DNA of 64,000 bases from an uncultured Atopobium sp. (GCA_916715765.1 CAKAPG010000004.1:1-64000), one strand, 5' to 3'; counted from the stretch's first letter, positions 45,919 through 54,902 are shown. Notes: generated from the sequence alone by a model not told the origin. Numbers and translations are program-made.

Positions 45919-47049
45919 ATGATGGCAATCAAAAATGATAAAACTACTCCACATCGCTTTGATGTTGTTGGTAGCTTTCTTCGTCCAGAAAATCTCAAAC
46001 AAGCTCGTGTTCAGTTTGAAGCTGGTCAGATTGATGCTCACGAGTTAAAGCAAGTAGAGGACAAAGCTATTACAGAGCTTATCCAAAAGGAGAAGGAAGC
46101 AGGCCTCAAAGTTATTACTGATGGCGAGTTTAGGCGTGCAACATGGCACCTCGATTTTATGTGGGCGTTTGAAGGTATTGGCCACGCGCCAACTAATACC
46201 GGCCTTCCTTTCCATGATGAGACTGCAAAGATTGACGACACATTCCTTGTAGGAAAAGTGGAGCTCACCAAAGAGCACCCATTTATTGAGCACTTTCGTT
46301 TTGTTCAGCAGTTTGAGGATGAGACTACCGTTGCCAAGCTTACTATTCCTGCTCCTGCACAGTTTATTGAGCAGTTCATTATGCCCATGAATCGTGAGCA
46401 GACCGACAAGTACTATGCCAATGACCAGGAACTCCTTGAAGATATTGTTGCTGGCTATGGTGTGTTTATTAAGCAGGCATATGCTGCAGGTTGTCGCAAT
46501 CTTCAACTTGATGACTGCTCATGGGGCGTGCTGGTTGATCCTCGTGCGGAGCTTTTCTTTGGTGCTGACCAGGAAGGTCTCAAGCAGATTAAGGCGCTGC
46601 TCTTGGAGATTAACAACCGTGTCCTTGATGCTGCACCAGCTGATCTGACTATTAACACGCACGTTTGCCGTGGTAACTTCCACAGCACTTGGGCTTGCGA
46701 GGGCGGCTACGACGATGTGGCTGATGCCCTTCTTGCTCAAGAGCACGTAAACGCATTCTTCTTAGAATTTGATGATCATCGCTCCGGTGGCTTTGAGCCC
46801 CTGGCTTCTGTTCCAGCTGGTAAAAAGGTTGTGCTTGGTCTGATCACCACCAAGCACGCCCAGCTGGAAGAGAAGGCCAAGGTTATCGAGCGTATTCATG
46901 AGGCGGCTCAATATGTGCCTCTGGAGAACCTCTGTCTTTCTCCTCAGTGTGGCTTTGCTAGCTGCGAGATTGGTAACAAGCTTACCGAAGATGAGCAGTG
47001 GGCAAAGATTGCGCTGGTAAAAGAAATTGCAGAAGAGGTTTGGGGTTAA
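45919..47049 (+). CDS. MetE-like cobalamin-independent methyltransferase (YxjG/YxjH group)
   Basis: 376-residue single-domain relative of the C-terminal half of MetE. ITDGEFRRATWHLDF is the family's substrate-contact segment; zinc ligands are His-x-Cys in NTHVCRGNF, a Glu in FFLEFDD and Cys in LSPQCGFAS. It should transfer a methyl group to homocysteine or a related thiol to make methionine; the methyl donor of the short form is uncertain because the N-terminal folate domain is missing. The pair ATG 45919/45922 follows AAGGGG. Monocistronic, ended by the terminator at 47125. No S-box or other riboswitch was recognised in the 98-base leader. Confidence 0.88.
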   Translation: MMAIKNDKTTPHRFDVVGSFLRPENLKQARVQFEAGQIDAHELKQVEDKAITELIQKEKEAGLKVITDGEFRRATWHLDFMWAFEGIGHAPTNTGLPFHDETAKIDDTFLVGKVELTKEHPFIEHFRFVQQFEDETTVAKLTIPAPAQFIEQFIMPMNREQTDKYYANDQELLEDIVAGYGVFIKQAYAAGCRNLQLDDCSWGVLVDPRAELFFGADQEGLKQIKALLLEINNRVLDAAPADLTINTHVCRGNFHSTWACEGGYDDVADALLAQEHVNAFFLEFDDHRSGGFEPLASVPAGKKVVLGLITTKHAQLEEKAKVIERIHEAAQYVPLENLCLSPQCGFASCEIGNKLTEDEQWAKIALVKEIAEEVWG

Positions 47050-47124
47050 ACATCAGCTGGTTTACGGTCTGTTTGCGACTCACTCGCCGTTTACCGAAGA
47101 GTTTCTGACCATGCGTTCTTCTCG

Positions 47125-47157
47125 ACTCCTGTCCACTAAAATGGACAGGAGTTTTTA
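47125..47157 (+). terminator. Intrinsic terminator of the MetE-like gene
   Basis: Perfect 11-base stem (ACTCCTGTCCA / TGGACAGGAGT), 6-base loop, T run. It contains TGTCCA/TGGACA halves like the terminator at 16723. Confidence 0.9.
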
Positions 47158-47181
47158 TTGGCGCTAGACTTCGGAGGCAGT

Positions 47182-48174
47182 ATGCCAAGCGAGAAGACCC
47201 GCTGCTTGCATCTCATTCAGATTTTTGAAGAAGAAACCGATGATGATCACGGTCTGAGTACCCCTCAGCTTATTGAAAGACTTGCTGAACGCGGGCTTAG
47301 TGTGGAACGTAAGACGCTGTATGACGATATTAAATCGTTGCAGAATTTTGGTTACGACATCCAGTCTTATCAACGCCATCCTGTTGAATACGGCCTGGCT
47401 ACCAGGAAGTTTCAGGCCGAGGAGCTTATGTTGATGGCAGATGCCGTACAGTCGTCAAAGTTTTTGACGGAGCGTAAGGCAAACAATCTGGTGAACCTTA
47501 TTGGAGAGCTGGGCGGGAAGTCTACCTCCGATACGCTCAAGAAGCGTATTCATGTTGAAGGTCGTATTAAGTCGCAAAACGAGTCCGTGTTTTATGCACT
47601 TAATGCTATCCAGACGGCGCTTTTGCAGAAGAAAAAAGTCTCGTTTAAGTATCGCAAGAAGGGCTTTAAAGATAAGGTTATTGAAGAGCTTCCCGTAAGA
47701 GAAGAAACGCCTGTTCAACTTACGTATATTGACGATTTCTACTACCTTATTGTGTGGAATGATAAGCATCAAAACTTTGTCAATTATCGTGTGGATCGCA
47801 TGTTTAGACTTGAGGTTTCTGATGCTGATGCCACGGTTAACGAACAAATAAAACAGTTTGATATAGACAAGTATCAAGAGCGCGTCTTTGGCATGTACTC
47901 GGGCGAGGTTGTTGAGGTCACGCTTCGCGTCAATGAGCGCGTAATGTGCTCAGTGTACGACCGTTTTGGCAAAAACATTATTTTGAACAATCCAAGTTCT
48001 GATGGAACTACAGCTGACGTACATGTTTCTGTAATGGAAGCTCCAACGTTTTATGGTTGGCTTGCAACCTTTGGAACAGATATAGAACTGGTAGCTCCAA
48101 AGAAGACCAGGCAGAAATACCAAGAGTACTTGAGCGGAATTCTTCAGAGCTACCAAACACAGAAAGATGATTAG
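47182..48174 (+). CDS. WYL-domain transcriptional regulator (DeoR-type HTH)
   Basis: 330 residues: an N-terminal winged helix (LSTPQLIERLAERGLSVERK, then LYDDIKSLQNFGYDI), a WYL domain near 150-230 (VSFKYRKKGF, and YIDDFYYLIVWNDKHQNFVN where the usual W-Y-L reads FYYLI) and a C-terminal WCX extension. Such proteins sense nucleic acid or a small ligand and regulate transcription, often of stress or defence genes. Start ATG 47182 follows GGAGG by 5 bases; an in-frame TTG 24 bases earlier is less likely. No defence operon is adjacent, so the target may be distant or itself. Confidence 0.88.
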   Translation: MPSEKTRCLHLIQIFEEETDDDHGLSTPQLIERLAERGLSVERKTLYDDIKSLQNFGYDIQSYQRHPVEYGLATRKFQAEELMLMADAVQSSKFLTERKANNLVNLIGELGGKSTSDTLKKRIHVEGRIKSQNESVFYALNAIQTALLQKKKVSFKYRKKGFKDKVIEELPVREETPVQLTYIDDFYYLIVWNDKHQNFVNYRVDRMFRLEVSDADATVNEQIKQFDIDKYQERVFGMYSGEVVEVTLRVNERVMCSVYDRFGKNIILNNPSSDGTTADVHVSVMEAPTFYGWLATFGTDIELVAPKKTRQKYQEYLSGILQSYQTQKDD

Positions 48175-48211
48175 CTAAACCAGGTCAAAACAAGTAGTCT
48201 TTCTCGCCCAA

Positions 48212-48535
48212 TTAACGAGCATCAATGACGTAAAGACCTGCTTTAACAAGAAGATGACCATGGTGATCGCTGAGCTGCGTGATCTTGCAAGTAACAATGT
48301 TTTGATGTCCGTAGAAGAGCAGAGTACTCCAGAGAGAGTTGTTTTCTCTAGGAACAAAACCCAGCTTATGGTCATTAGAGTACAGAGCAAGAGCCTCTGG
48401 GTCATAAGGGTTATCGCGTTCAGGAACAATGGTCAGATCTGAACCAAGTTTAAGCTGATCAAAGATAAGAGGAGCGTCGTAGTAGGGAAGACCGGAAATA
48501 ACGAAGGAATCAACAAGCTTTGTAGGACTGTACAT
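48212..48535 (-). CDS. HIRAN-domain protein
   Basis: 107 residues, essentially one HIRAN domain: FVISGLPYYDAPLIFDQLKL, then VPERDNPYDPEALALYSNDH and KLGFVPRENN, matching the family's D-NP-D-x-x-A-I and GYVPR core. HIRAN domains bind DNA ends or protein ligands and are found fused to helicases such as HLTF, or alone in bacteria. Stand-alone function is unknown. ATG 48535 follows AGGAGG. It is convergent with the WYL gene (38 bases apart) and divergent from the acetyltransferase. Confidence 0.85.
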   Translation of the reverse strand: MYSPTKLVDSFVISGLPYYDAPLIFDQLKLGSDLTIVPERDNPYDPEALALYSNDHKLGFVPRENNSLWSTLLFYGHQNIVTCKITQLSDHHGHLLVKAGLYVIDAR

Positions 48536-48589
48536 AAGAGCCTCCTTAGAAGATGTTGAGAACAGAATACGGATTTGTTAAAGAATGAG

Positions 48590-48607
48590 TGTCCAACAGA
48601 TTGGACA
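48590..48607. promoter_or_regulatory. Palindrome TGTCCAA-N4-TTGGACA
   Basis: Perfect 7-base arms with a 4-base spacer in the gap between the divergent HIRAN and acetyltransferase genes. A degenerate version with the same spacing is at 59582-59599. Confidence 0.5.
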
Positions 48608-48665
48608 GTAAAAAATAGCTGTAAGACAACACAGTAAGAGAAAATGAGTTTCAAAGGGAGTTTGC

Positions 48666-49214
48666 ATGATTACCACTAAGAGATTGTTTCTTATTCCATG
48701 GCATGCATCCGATGCCAATGAGCTCTATGAACTGGCAAAAGACTCAGAGATTGGTCCACTTTGTGGATGGGAACCTCACAAAACTTTAGAAGATTCCAAG
48801 CAGGTTCTTGCAAACGTGCTGTCCGATAAGTCCTGTTATGCCGTAAAAGACATGAGGACCGGTCATCTAATTGGCTCGATGTCATTGGACTTTAAAGAAA
48901 TTCCTGATCCAAAAGATTCCTCAAAGCAGTTGCATCAGGCAGAAATTGGCTATTGGATTGGTCGTCTTTATTGGGGACAAGGGTTGGCGCCTGAAGGCAC
49001 TCAAGCTCTTACTACCTATGCATTTGAAGAGCATGGCGTTGACCAGGTGATTATTAGATATCTTGAGCGTAATAAGAGGTCTGCTTCAGTGGCTCAAAAG
49101 TGTGGCTTCACAGAAGTAGAAATCTTTACAGACTTGAATAAATATACAGGCAAAGAAGAGCAGTTTGGTATCTCAGTACTCACAAAAGAGGACTGGGAAC
49201 GTGTTCAAAAATAG
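48666..49214 (+). CDS. GNAT-family N-acetyltransferase (RimJ/RimL-like)
   Basis: 182-residue acetyl-CoA-dependent N-acetyltransferase. The RimJ/RimL pattern is visible: TKRLFLIPWHASDANELYEL at the start, IGYWIGRLYWGQGLAPEGTQ as the acetyl-CoA loop (Q/RxxGxG/A region) and RNKRSASVAQKCGFTEVEIF near the end. Its substrate may be a protein N-terminus or a small amine. Cytoplasmic. ATG 48666 follows AAGGGAG. It is a single gene before the CydDC operon, 145 bases away. Confidence 0.88.
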   Translation: MITTKRLFLIPWHASDANELYELAKDSEIGPLCGWEPHKTLEDSKQVLANVLSDKSCYAVKDMRTGHLIGSMSLDFKEIPDPKDSSKQLHQAEIGYWIGRLYWGQGLAPEGTQALTTYAFEEHGVDQVIIRYLERNKRSASVAQKCGFTEVEIFTDLNKYTGKEEQFGISVLTKEDWERVQK

Positions 49215-49359
49215 CAGTTGTTCTCGCTATTTTGTGTGTTGTTTTTAAATGTTGCATAAGGCAAACTCGTATATGCAATGACAAAACTACATGTAAAGTA
49301 AGTAAAACAGTCAGTGGACTAAAGATTCTGTTTGTAAGAAAAGCGAAAGAAGTCTGCGT

Positions 49360-51096
49360 ATGATGATTAACAAACGCCTCATTGCCCTTATTGAGGAGAG
49401 TAAAAAATACATTGGCTTGACCGTGCTTTACCAGTGGATTGCACTTCTCGCCAATATTGTATTTATGTATTCTCTGGCAAGAATGATACAAGCCCTATTC
49501 ATGGATTATTTTGTCCTCGAAGAGCAGTTGGTGTTTATTGCACTCTGCCTTATTGCTATTGTGATCAGGTATTTCTGCAAACTTGCTCAGCACAAGACAA
49601 GCTTTTACGCAGCAAAAAGAGTTAAAAAGACCCTTCGCGAGAAAATCTATCAGAAGCTTTTAGAGTTTGGTCCCTCGTATAAAAATTCATATGCAACCAG
49701 CGAGATTGTTCAGCTGGCAGTTGAAGGCGTTGATCAGCTGGAAACGTATTTTGCGCAGTATTTACCACAGTTCTTCTATGCTGTTTTAGCTCCACTCACA
49801 CTTTTTCTTGTTTTGCTTCTTATTAGTCCGGTAGTTGGCATTGTTTTGCTGGTATTTGTGCCGCTCATTCCAATGACCATCGTTCTTATCCAGAAGTTTG
49901 CAAAGAAGCTTTTGTCTAAGTATTGGGGCCAGTATACGCAGCTTGGCGATACGTTTTTGGAGAACCTGCAAGGCCTTACTACAGCAAAGATTTACAAGGC
50001 TGACGATTTCAAGCACAAGCAGATGAACGATGAAGCTGAGCATTTTAGGCGCATTACCATGAAGGTTCTAACCATGCAGCTCAACTCCATCACCGTGATG
50101 GACGTGGTTGCATTTGGTGGAAGCGCGCTTGGTACAATTCTTGCAATTCAGCAGGTAAATGACCAGCTCCTCTTTATGTGGGAAGGCGTCTTTGTCATTT
50201 TGATTTCGGCTGAGTTCTTCCTGCCTATGCGTCTTCTTGGCAGTTATTTCCACATTGCCATGAACGGTATGGCAGCATCGGACAAGATCTTTGACCTGCT
50301 TGATATGCCTGTTCGAGAGCAGGGTACCAAGACTGTTCCAGCTTCCAGTGATGTCGCTTTGCGCAACGTTTCTTTCTCCTACGATGTCGAGAAACCCGTC
50401 TTGGTGAATGTTTCTTTTGGAATGCGAGCAAACTCTTTGAATGCCCTGGTAGGAGAGTCGGGCTGTGGCAAATCAACAATTGCCGCACTTCTGACGGGAA
50501 AACTTCGCTCGTATACGGGAGATGTACTGTTTGGAAATACCAGCCTGGCAGATATTTCTGACCAGAATTTGCTTCAAAACGTTACCTATATTGGACATCA
50601 AGCGCATCTCTTTATGGGAAGCGTTCGCTCAAACCTTGCTATGGGTAACCCAGAAGCAACTGAAGAGCAGCTTTGGCACGCCCTTGAACAGGTCAATCTT
50701 GCTGAGTTTGTAAAGTCTTTAGGTGGACTTGATGCTCCAGTTGCCGAGAAGGGCTCCAACTTGTCAGGTGGTCAGCGCCAGAGGTTGGCGCTTGCTCGGG
50801 CGCTACTTCACAATAGCCAGATGTACATTTTTGACGAAGCTACTTCAAACATTGATGTTGAGAGTGAAGACGTTATTATGCAGCAGGTTCACCAGCTTGC
50901 TCAGTCAAAGATGGTGCTGGTAATTTCTCACCGCTTAGTAAACGTTAAAAATGCTGATCAGATTGTTGTTATGCAACGTGGCCGTGTTGTTGGAAGTGGC
51001 ACTCATCAAGAGTTGCTTGCAACAAATGATGAGTACAAACGAATGACGCAGGCCCAGACCGAGCTTGAGAATTATGTGAAAGGAGTTGAGGCGTAA
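49360..51096 (+). CDS. cydD: ABC exporter half, CydD-like
   Basis: 578 residues: six-helix membrane domain, then ATPase with Walker A GESGCGKST near 365, signature LSGGQRQR and Walker B MYIFDEATSNID. The membrane part has VEGVDQLETYFAQYLPQ, typical of CydD, the subunit that with CydC exports cysteine or glutathione and is needed to assemble cytochrome bd. The start ATG 49360 is followed by a second ATG; GAAAGAAG lies upstream. The stop overlaps the CydC start by one base. No cydAB is in the window, so the link with cytochrome bd is family knowledge only. Confidence 0.85.
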   Translation: MMINKRLIALIEESKKYIGLTVLYQWIALLANIVFMYSLARMIQALFMDYFVLEEQLVFIALCLIAIVIRYFCKLAQHKTSFYAAKRVKKTLREKIYQKLLEFGPSYKNSYATSEIVQLAVEGVDQLETYFAQYLPQFFYAVLAPLTLFLVLLLISPVVGIVLLVFVPLIPMTIVLIQKFAKKLLSKYWGQYTQLGDTFLENLQGLTTAKIYKADDFKHKQMNDEAEHFRRITMKVLTMQLNSITVMDVVAFGGSALGTILAIQQVNDQLLFMWEGVFVILISAEFFLPMRLLGSYFHIAMNGMAASDKIFDLLDMPVREQGTKTVPASSDVALRNVSFSYDVEKPVLVNVSFGMRANSLNALVGESGCGKSTIAALLTGKLRSYTGDVLFGNTSLADISDQNLLQNVTYIGHQAHLFMGSVRSNLAMGNPEATEEQLWHALEQVNLAEFVKSLGGLDAPVAEKGSNLSGGQRQRLALARALLHNSQMYIFDEATSNIDVESEDVIMQQVHQLAQSKMVLVISHRLVNVKNADQIVVMQRGRVVGSGTHQELLATNDEYKRMTQAQTELENYVKGVEA

Positions 51097-52796
51097 TGAA
51101 GACAGAAGTTAAGAACAACGCCACAACTGCACGTACTTCTCGCCGTAGTGCGCTCACTATTATGTTGAGGCTGGTGGGACTGGTGCGCCCTCTAGCCGGC
51201 TTTATGATACTTGCAATTTTGATGGGTGTTTTGGGTAACCTTGCCGCCACGTTTATTAGCATTTTTGGTGCATATGCGCTGCTCAGCGCCATGGGCTTTG
51301 CATCGTCTTCTCCTATGGTGCTGCTCTTTGGAGGCATGCTTATATTTGCGCTGGTTCGCGGCTTGCTGCGCTACGCTGAGCAAGAATGCAATCACTTTAT
51401 TGCGTTTAAGCTGCTTGCACTTATTAGAGACCGCGTATTTACGGCGCTCAGAAAGCTGGCTCCAGCAAAGCTTGAGGTCAAAAATAAAGGCAACCTGATG
51501 AGCGTCATTACCTCAGATATTGAGCTGCTTGAGGTTTTCTACGCACATACTATCTCGCCCATCTGCATTGCGGCTATTTTCTGCATTGTTATGGTGTGGT
51601 TTATTGCTAGTAGCACCAACTGGATTTTGGGCGTTATTGCACTTGTCTCTTACCTGATAGTTGGCGTGTCAATTCCACTTGCTATGTCTAAACGTTCTGA
51701 GCAGGACTCTGCTGAGGCAAGAGATCTTGCTGGTAAGCTCTCGACGGCTACCCTTGATAACCTGCGTGGACTTGACGAGATTCTGCAATACAGCACCGGT
51801 GCACAGATGATTGAGGAAACAAGTCAGTTAGCTGACCAGTTAAGCGACAGACAACAGGCAGTTAAGAAGGCATTTGGTGTCAACGATGCCGTCACGTCAA
51901 CGGTTATTATGCTTTCCGGCCTTGTTATGTTCTTCAGTTCGTTCTACCTGGCCTATAACCAGCAGATTCTTATGAACGAGGCCTTTATTGTCACTATTGC
52001 ATTGATGAGCTCGTTTGGTCCTGTTGTGGCTTTGGCAGCACTTGGCACAACGCTTACCAGTACGTTTGCGGCAGGCAATCGCGTCTTAGATATTCTGGAC
52101 GAGAAACCCCTGGTTGAAGATGTAGAGGGTCAAAAAGATATCTCCTATGAGGGTGTTTGTGTTTCTAAGCTTTCATTCGCGTACGATGATGAGCAGATTT
52201 TGGACAACATTTCCGTGGATATTCCTACCGATAAAATTGTGGGAATTGTAGGAAAGAGTGGTTCGGGCAAGTCTACGCTGCTTAAACTATTGATGCGTTT
52301 CTGGCCAGCAACACCTGGAGCCATTGAGATTTCTGGAACTCCTTTGGAGCAGATTAATACCTCTAACCTGCGCGATCTTGAGAGCTACATGACGCAGGAT
52401 ACGCATCTGTACCATGATTCCATCAAGAACAACCTGCGCATTGCAAAGCTCGACGCAACAGATGAAGAGCTTGTTGAAGCATGCAAGAAGGCTTCAATTC
52501 ACGAGTATATCTCCACGCTGCCTCAGGGCTACGACACGCCTGTTGCAGAGCTTGGTGACTCGCTTTCTGGTGGAGAACGCCAGCGTATTGGCCTTGCTCG
52601 CGCATTCCTGCATGACGCTCCACTTATGCTGCTCGATGAGCCAACCAGTAACCTGGACAGCTTGAACGAGGCAATTATCTTACGCTCACTTGATAAAGAG
52701 ACCGAGCATAAATCTGTGGTTCTTGTCTCTCACAGGGCTTCTACCATGGGAATTGCAGATGTTGTTTACACCGTTGATGGGGGACGTGTGAGCTAA
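51096..52796 (+). CDS. cydC: ABC exporter half, CydC-like
   Basis: 566-residue partner of the CydD-like protein: six membrane helices, then ATPase with Walker A GKSGSGKST near 385, signature LSGGERQR and Walker B LMLLDEPTSNLD. The membrane part has RYAEQECNHFIAFKLLALIR and DIELLEVFYAHTISP, resembling the D-x-D-x-L-x-x-F-Y-x-x-x-x-x-P segment of CydC. Start and stop each overlap neighbours by one base, so three genes are translated as a block. Expected role: export of reducing thiols as a heterodimer; the polarity of substrate is inferred. Confidence 0.85.
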   Translation: MKTEVKNNATTARTSRRSALTIMLRLVGLVRPLAGFMILAILMGVLGNLAATFISIFGAYALLSAMGFASSSPMVLLFGGMLIFALVRGLLRYAEQECNHFIAFKLLALIRDRVFTALRKLAPAKLEVKNKGNLMSVITSDIELLEVFYAHTISPICIAAIFCIVMVWFIASSTNWILGVIALVSYLIVGVSIPLAMSKRSEQDSAEARDLAGKLSTATLDNLRGLDEILQYSTGAQMIEETSQLADQLSDRQQAVKKAFGVNDAVTSTVIMLSGLVMFFSSFYLAYNQQILMNEAFIVTIALMSSFGPVVALAALGTTLTSTFAAGNRVLDILDEKPLVEDVEGQKDISYEGVCVSKLSFAYDDEQILDNISVDIPTDKIVGIVGKSGSGKSTLLKLLMRFWPATPGAIEISGTPLEQINTSNLRDLESYMTQDTHLYHDSIKNNLRIAKLDATDEELVEACKKASIHEYISTLPQGYDTPVAELGDSLSGGERQRIGLARAFLHDAPLMLLDEPTSNLDSLNEAIILRSLDKETEHKSVVLVSHRASTMGIADVVYTVDGGRVS

Positions 52797-53113
52797 TGAC
52801 ACCTGAGGAAATTGAACGGAAGCGCCAAAAAGAAAAAGATCTTTTCTCGCTCATGATTCGCTTCTATTGCGAGAAGCACCACCACACCAAAGCTCATGAG
52901 CCTTTGTGCGAAGAGTGCTCTGAGCTGGAGAAATACGCACATACGCGTGTAGATCGCTGTCCTCACATTGAGACAAAGACGTTTTGTTCAAAATGCCAAT
53001 CGCATTGCTATAGCAAAGAGATGCGAGCTCGAGTCAAAGAGGTCATGAAATCCACAGGTCCTCGACTTTTACTGCACCACCCAATTCTTGTCATCAAGCA
53101 TGCGCTGCAGTAA
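52796..53113 (+). CDS. YgbA-like nitrous oxide-stimulated promoter family protein
   Basis: 105-residue small cysteine-rich protein of the YgbA_NO family. The conserved core is present: LMIRFYCEKHHH, then LCEECSELEKYAHTRVDRCP and FCSKCQSHCY, giving several Cys pairs likely to bind a metal or iron-sulphur cluster, followed by MRARVKEVMKSTGPRLLLHHP. In enterobacteria ygbA is regulated by NsrR and helps recovery from nitrosative damage. Its start overlaps the CydC stop (TAATG), so it is co-translated with the exporter; a role in thiol or respiratory protection fits both. A terminator follows at 53207. Confidence 0.9.
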   Translation: MTPEEIERKRQKEKDLFSLMIRFYCEKHHHTKAHEPLCEECSELEKYAHTRVDRCPHIETKTFCSKCQSHCYSKEMRARVKEVMKSTGPRLLLHHPILVIKHALQ

Positions 53114-53206
53114 TTAGGCGCTGGTAGACGACAAAGGTTTGCTCTGCGCATATCTTAGGTTCGCACTGATAAAGCTTGCAACTCCATGGTTTTCTTGCGA
53201 CTCTAC

Positions 53207-53244
53207 GGTCTTCTCGCCACAAAATCGAGAGGACCGCATTTTTT
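53207..53244 (+). terminator. Intrinsic terminator of the CydDC-YgbA operon
   Basis: Stem GGTCTTCTCG / CGAGAGGACC (one mismatch) with a 9-base loop and six T. The left arm contains the overrepresented TTCTCGCC motif (53211-53218). Confidence 0.75.
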
Positions 53245-53351
53245 GAATCTTTTTCATTTGAAACATAACTGTTAACTCTGAGAATTACGTATTTTTGACG
53301 CGGCATGGTAGGTTTACAGTGACCTCTCGCTTTACAGAAGGAGGTACTGCG

Positions 53352-54011
53352 TTGATTAAATCAAAGAAAGCGTCATTTATTTTTAAGCTATTTATTGCTG
53401 TGATTGGCACCTTTGTGCTGTGTGATTCGGCGGGCGTCTTCCGAATGAACTTCCGCGTTTCTTTCTTGTACTACTTCACCAACATCTCTAACGTGCTGCT
53501 TGTTGCCTATTTCTGGGGCGCGCTTTTCCAGGCTTACAAGCATCCCGAGACCGCTCAGAAGCCATGGATGCCAACGGTCAAGCACACGCTTATGCTGGGC
53601 ATTACGGTAACTGGCTTGGTAGCTTACTTTCTGCTTGACCATGGCGAAGTTTTTGTAAATGGAGTCTTTAAGTTCAACAATTTTATCCTGCACGATGTGA
53701 CCCCAATCTGCGCCGTTTTGGACTGGCTGCTCTTTGATGAGAAGCCAACTATGAGCTTTAAAGAGCCTCTGATCTGGCCTTTGTATCCACTCACGTATTT
53801 TGCGTACATCATTGTCTTGGTTCTGGGCTTTGGCGTGCAGATTAAAGAGAAGTCTCGCTGGCCTTATGGATTCATGGACTTTGATAAGCTGGGAGTCCCA
53901 ACGGTTGCTCTGACCATTATGATTTTGATCGTTGTCTTTGTTGCCTTGGGTTACCTCTACGTCGTCATTGATAAAAAGCTTGGCGAGAAGATCAAGAAGG
54001 CTGAAAACTAA
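53352..54011 (+). CDS. Pr6Pr family membrane protein
   Basis: 219 residues with six predicted membrane helices, matching the Pr6Pr/FAR-17a-like family (NFRVSFLYYFTNISNVLLV near the start, HDVTPICAVLDWLLFD in the middle, PLTYFAYIIVLVLGF later). Function of bacterial members is not established; eukaryotic relatives of the wider group hydrolyse fatty-acid esters. The start is TTG 53352, which has GAAGGAGG ideally upstream; the in-frame ATG 53295 would put that ribosome site inside the gene. The gene stands alone and is followed by a 650-base stretch with repeats. Confidence 0.82.
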   Translation: MIKSKKASFIFKLFIAVIGTFVLCDSAGVFRMNFRVSFLYYFTNISNVLLVAYFWGALFQAYKHPETAQKPWMPTVKHTLMLGITVTGLVAYFLLDHGEVFVNGVFKFNNFILHDVTPICAVLDWLLFDEKPTMSFKEPLIWPLYPLTYFAYIIVLVLGFGVQIKEKSRWPYGFMDFDKLGVPTVALTIMILIVVFVALGYLYVVIDKKLGEKIKKAEN

Positions 54012-54100
54012 TCCGGCAAGGTTAAAAGCCGGAATAACTGCAACGTTAAACCTAGCGTGTTGCGAAAAACCTCAATTAACTGCGCAGCGCCTGACATTCG

Positions 54101-54146
54101 TGAACTGCCTCCCATTTCTTAGACATGAGAAATGAGAGGCAGTGCA
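54101..54146. repeat. IS3-like facing ends, copy 2 (degenerate)
   Basis: tgaactgcctcccatttctt (54101-54120) faces an imperfect complement (54128-54146) across 7 bases. It is older or more decayed than the copies at 12188 and 54517. Confidence 0.65.
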
Positions 54147-54147
54147 A

Positions 54148-54278
54148 AACACACCTAAGTCAGATAATCTGTCAAAAAGACGTATACATTACGCTGAAAA
54201 TACCTCAAACGTGCAGATTATCTTCATTTGATGTGTAATATGGCCGCAATTGTGCAGATTATCTGACATAGGTGTGTT
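54148..54278. repeat. 131-base MITE-like element with 24-base terminal inverted repeats
   Basis: Ends at 54148-54171 and 54255-54278 are inverted copies with one mismatch (left end begins aacacaccta). Inside each end, and once more at 54214-54223, is CAGATWATCT, itself a near-palindrome. No coding frame. The element could be a small non-autonomous transposon or a cluster of protein-binding sites. Confidence 0.7.
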
Positions 54279-54516
54279 CCTTAGAAGCGGAATTTGCCTA
54301 TAGTTAAATTTCTTATATAAGTCTATTCATGTTTAAGCATATTAGATGAAGTTTATGCATAGAGATGCATATCAGGTAGTACGACCGCCTAGCTGCCTAA
54401 CTATCTTGATTAGGAACATGTCGATTCTTCGGCAGAAGCTACCAAAGCTGCGCTATTTTGTGCGTCAGGCCTAAAAGACGACGCTAACACGCTGCAGAAT
54501 CATAATCACTCGTATA

Positions 54517-54562
54517 TGAACTGCCTCCCATTTCTTATGTCCAAGAAATGGGAGGCAGTTCA
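54517..54562. repeat. IS3-like facing ends, copy 3 (perfect)
   Basis: Two perfect 20-base arms (tgaactgcctcccatttctt and its complement) with a 6-base loop atgtcc, the best-preserved copy. No transposase between them. The gap 54279-54516 shows no gene or further repeat. Confidence 0.8.
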
Positions 54563-54658
54563 CATTCGTCAGGCGCTTTTTTATGCCGTTTACGGGAGTA
54601 CATTTGGAACGCGGCGTGTGTGCTGGTAAAATATTAAAAAGTTGATGAAGGAGGTACT

Positions 54659-54898
54659 ATGTCACTGTATCGTCATCTACGTTCTAGTTTGGGTTCAGCC
54701 CAAAAAATTGCGCTTGCTGCCAGCACTTTTGTCATGACAACCGTGATTTCTGTTATGGCAAAAGCTGATGTTATTGATGCGCCAAGAGTTGGTAATGCGC
54801 CAAGAGTTGGTCTAGCTACTTCTCATGCAAGTTTGATTGCAGTTGTTATTCTTGTAGCTGTAGTTGGATTTATCATGATTAAAAGGCGTAACAGGTAA
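54659..54898 (+). CDS. Small hypothetical membrane protein
   Basis: 79 residues, not recognised. An N-terminal hydrophobic stretch (KIALAASTFVMTTVISVMA, ending AKA) looks like a signal peptide or first helix; a short middle repeats APRVG twice; the C-terminus is a second helix (LIAVVILVAVVGFIMI) capped by KRRNR, an anchor with positive tail. A strong AAGGAGG site precedes ATG 54659. It lies 4 bases before the MFS gene start, so it is the first gene of that operon and might be a partner of the transporter. Confidence 0.7.
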   Translation: MSLYRHLRSSLGSAQKIALAASTFVMTTVISVMAKADVIDAPRVGNAPRVGLATSHASLIAVVILVAVVGFIMIKRRNR

Positions 54899-54902
54899 TA
54901 AT

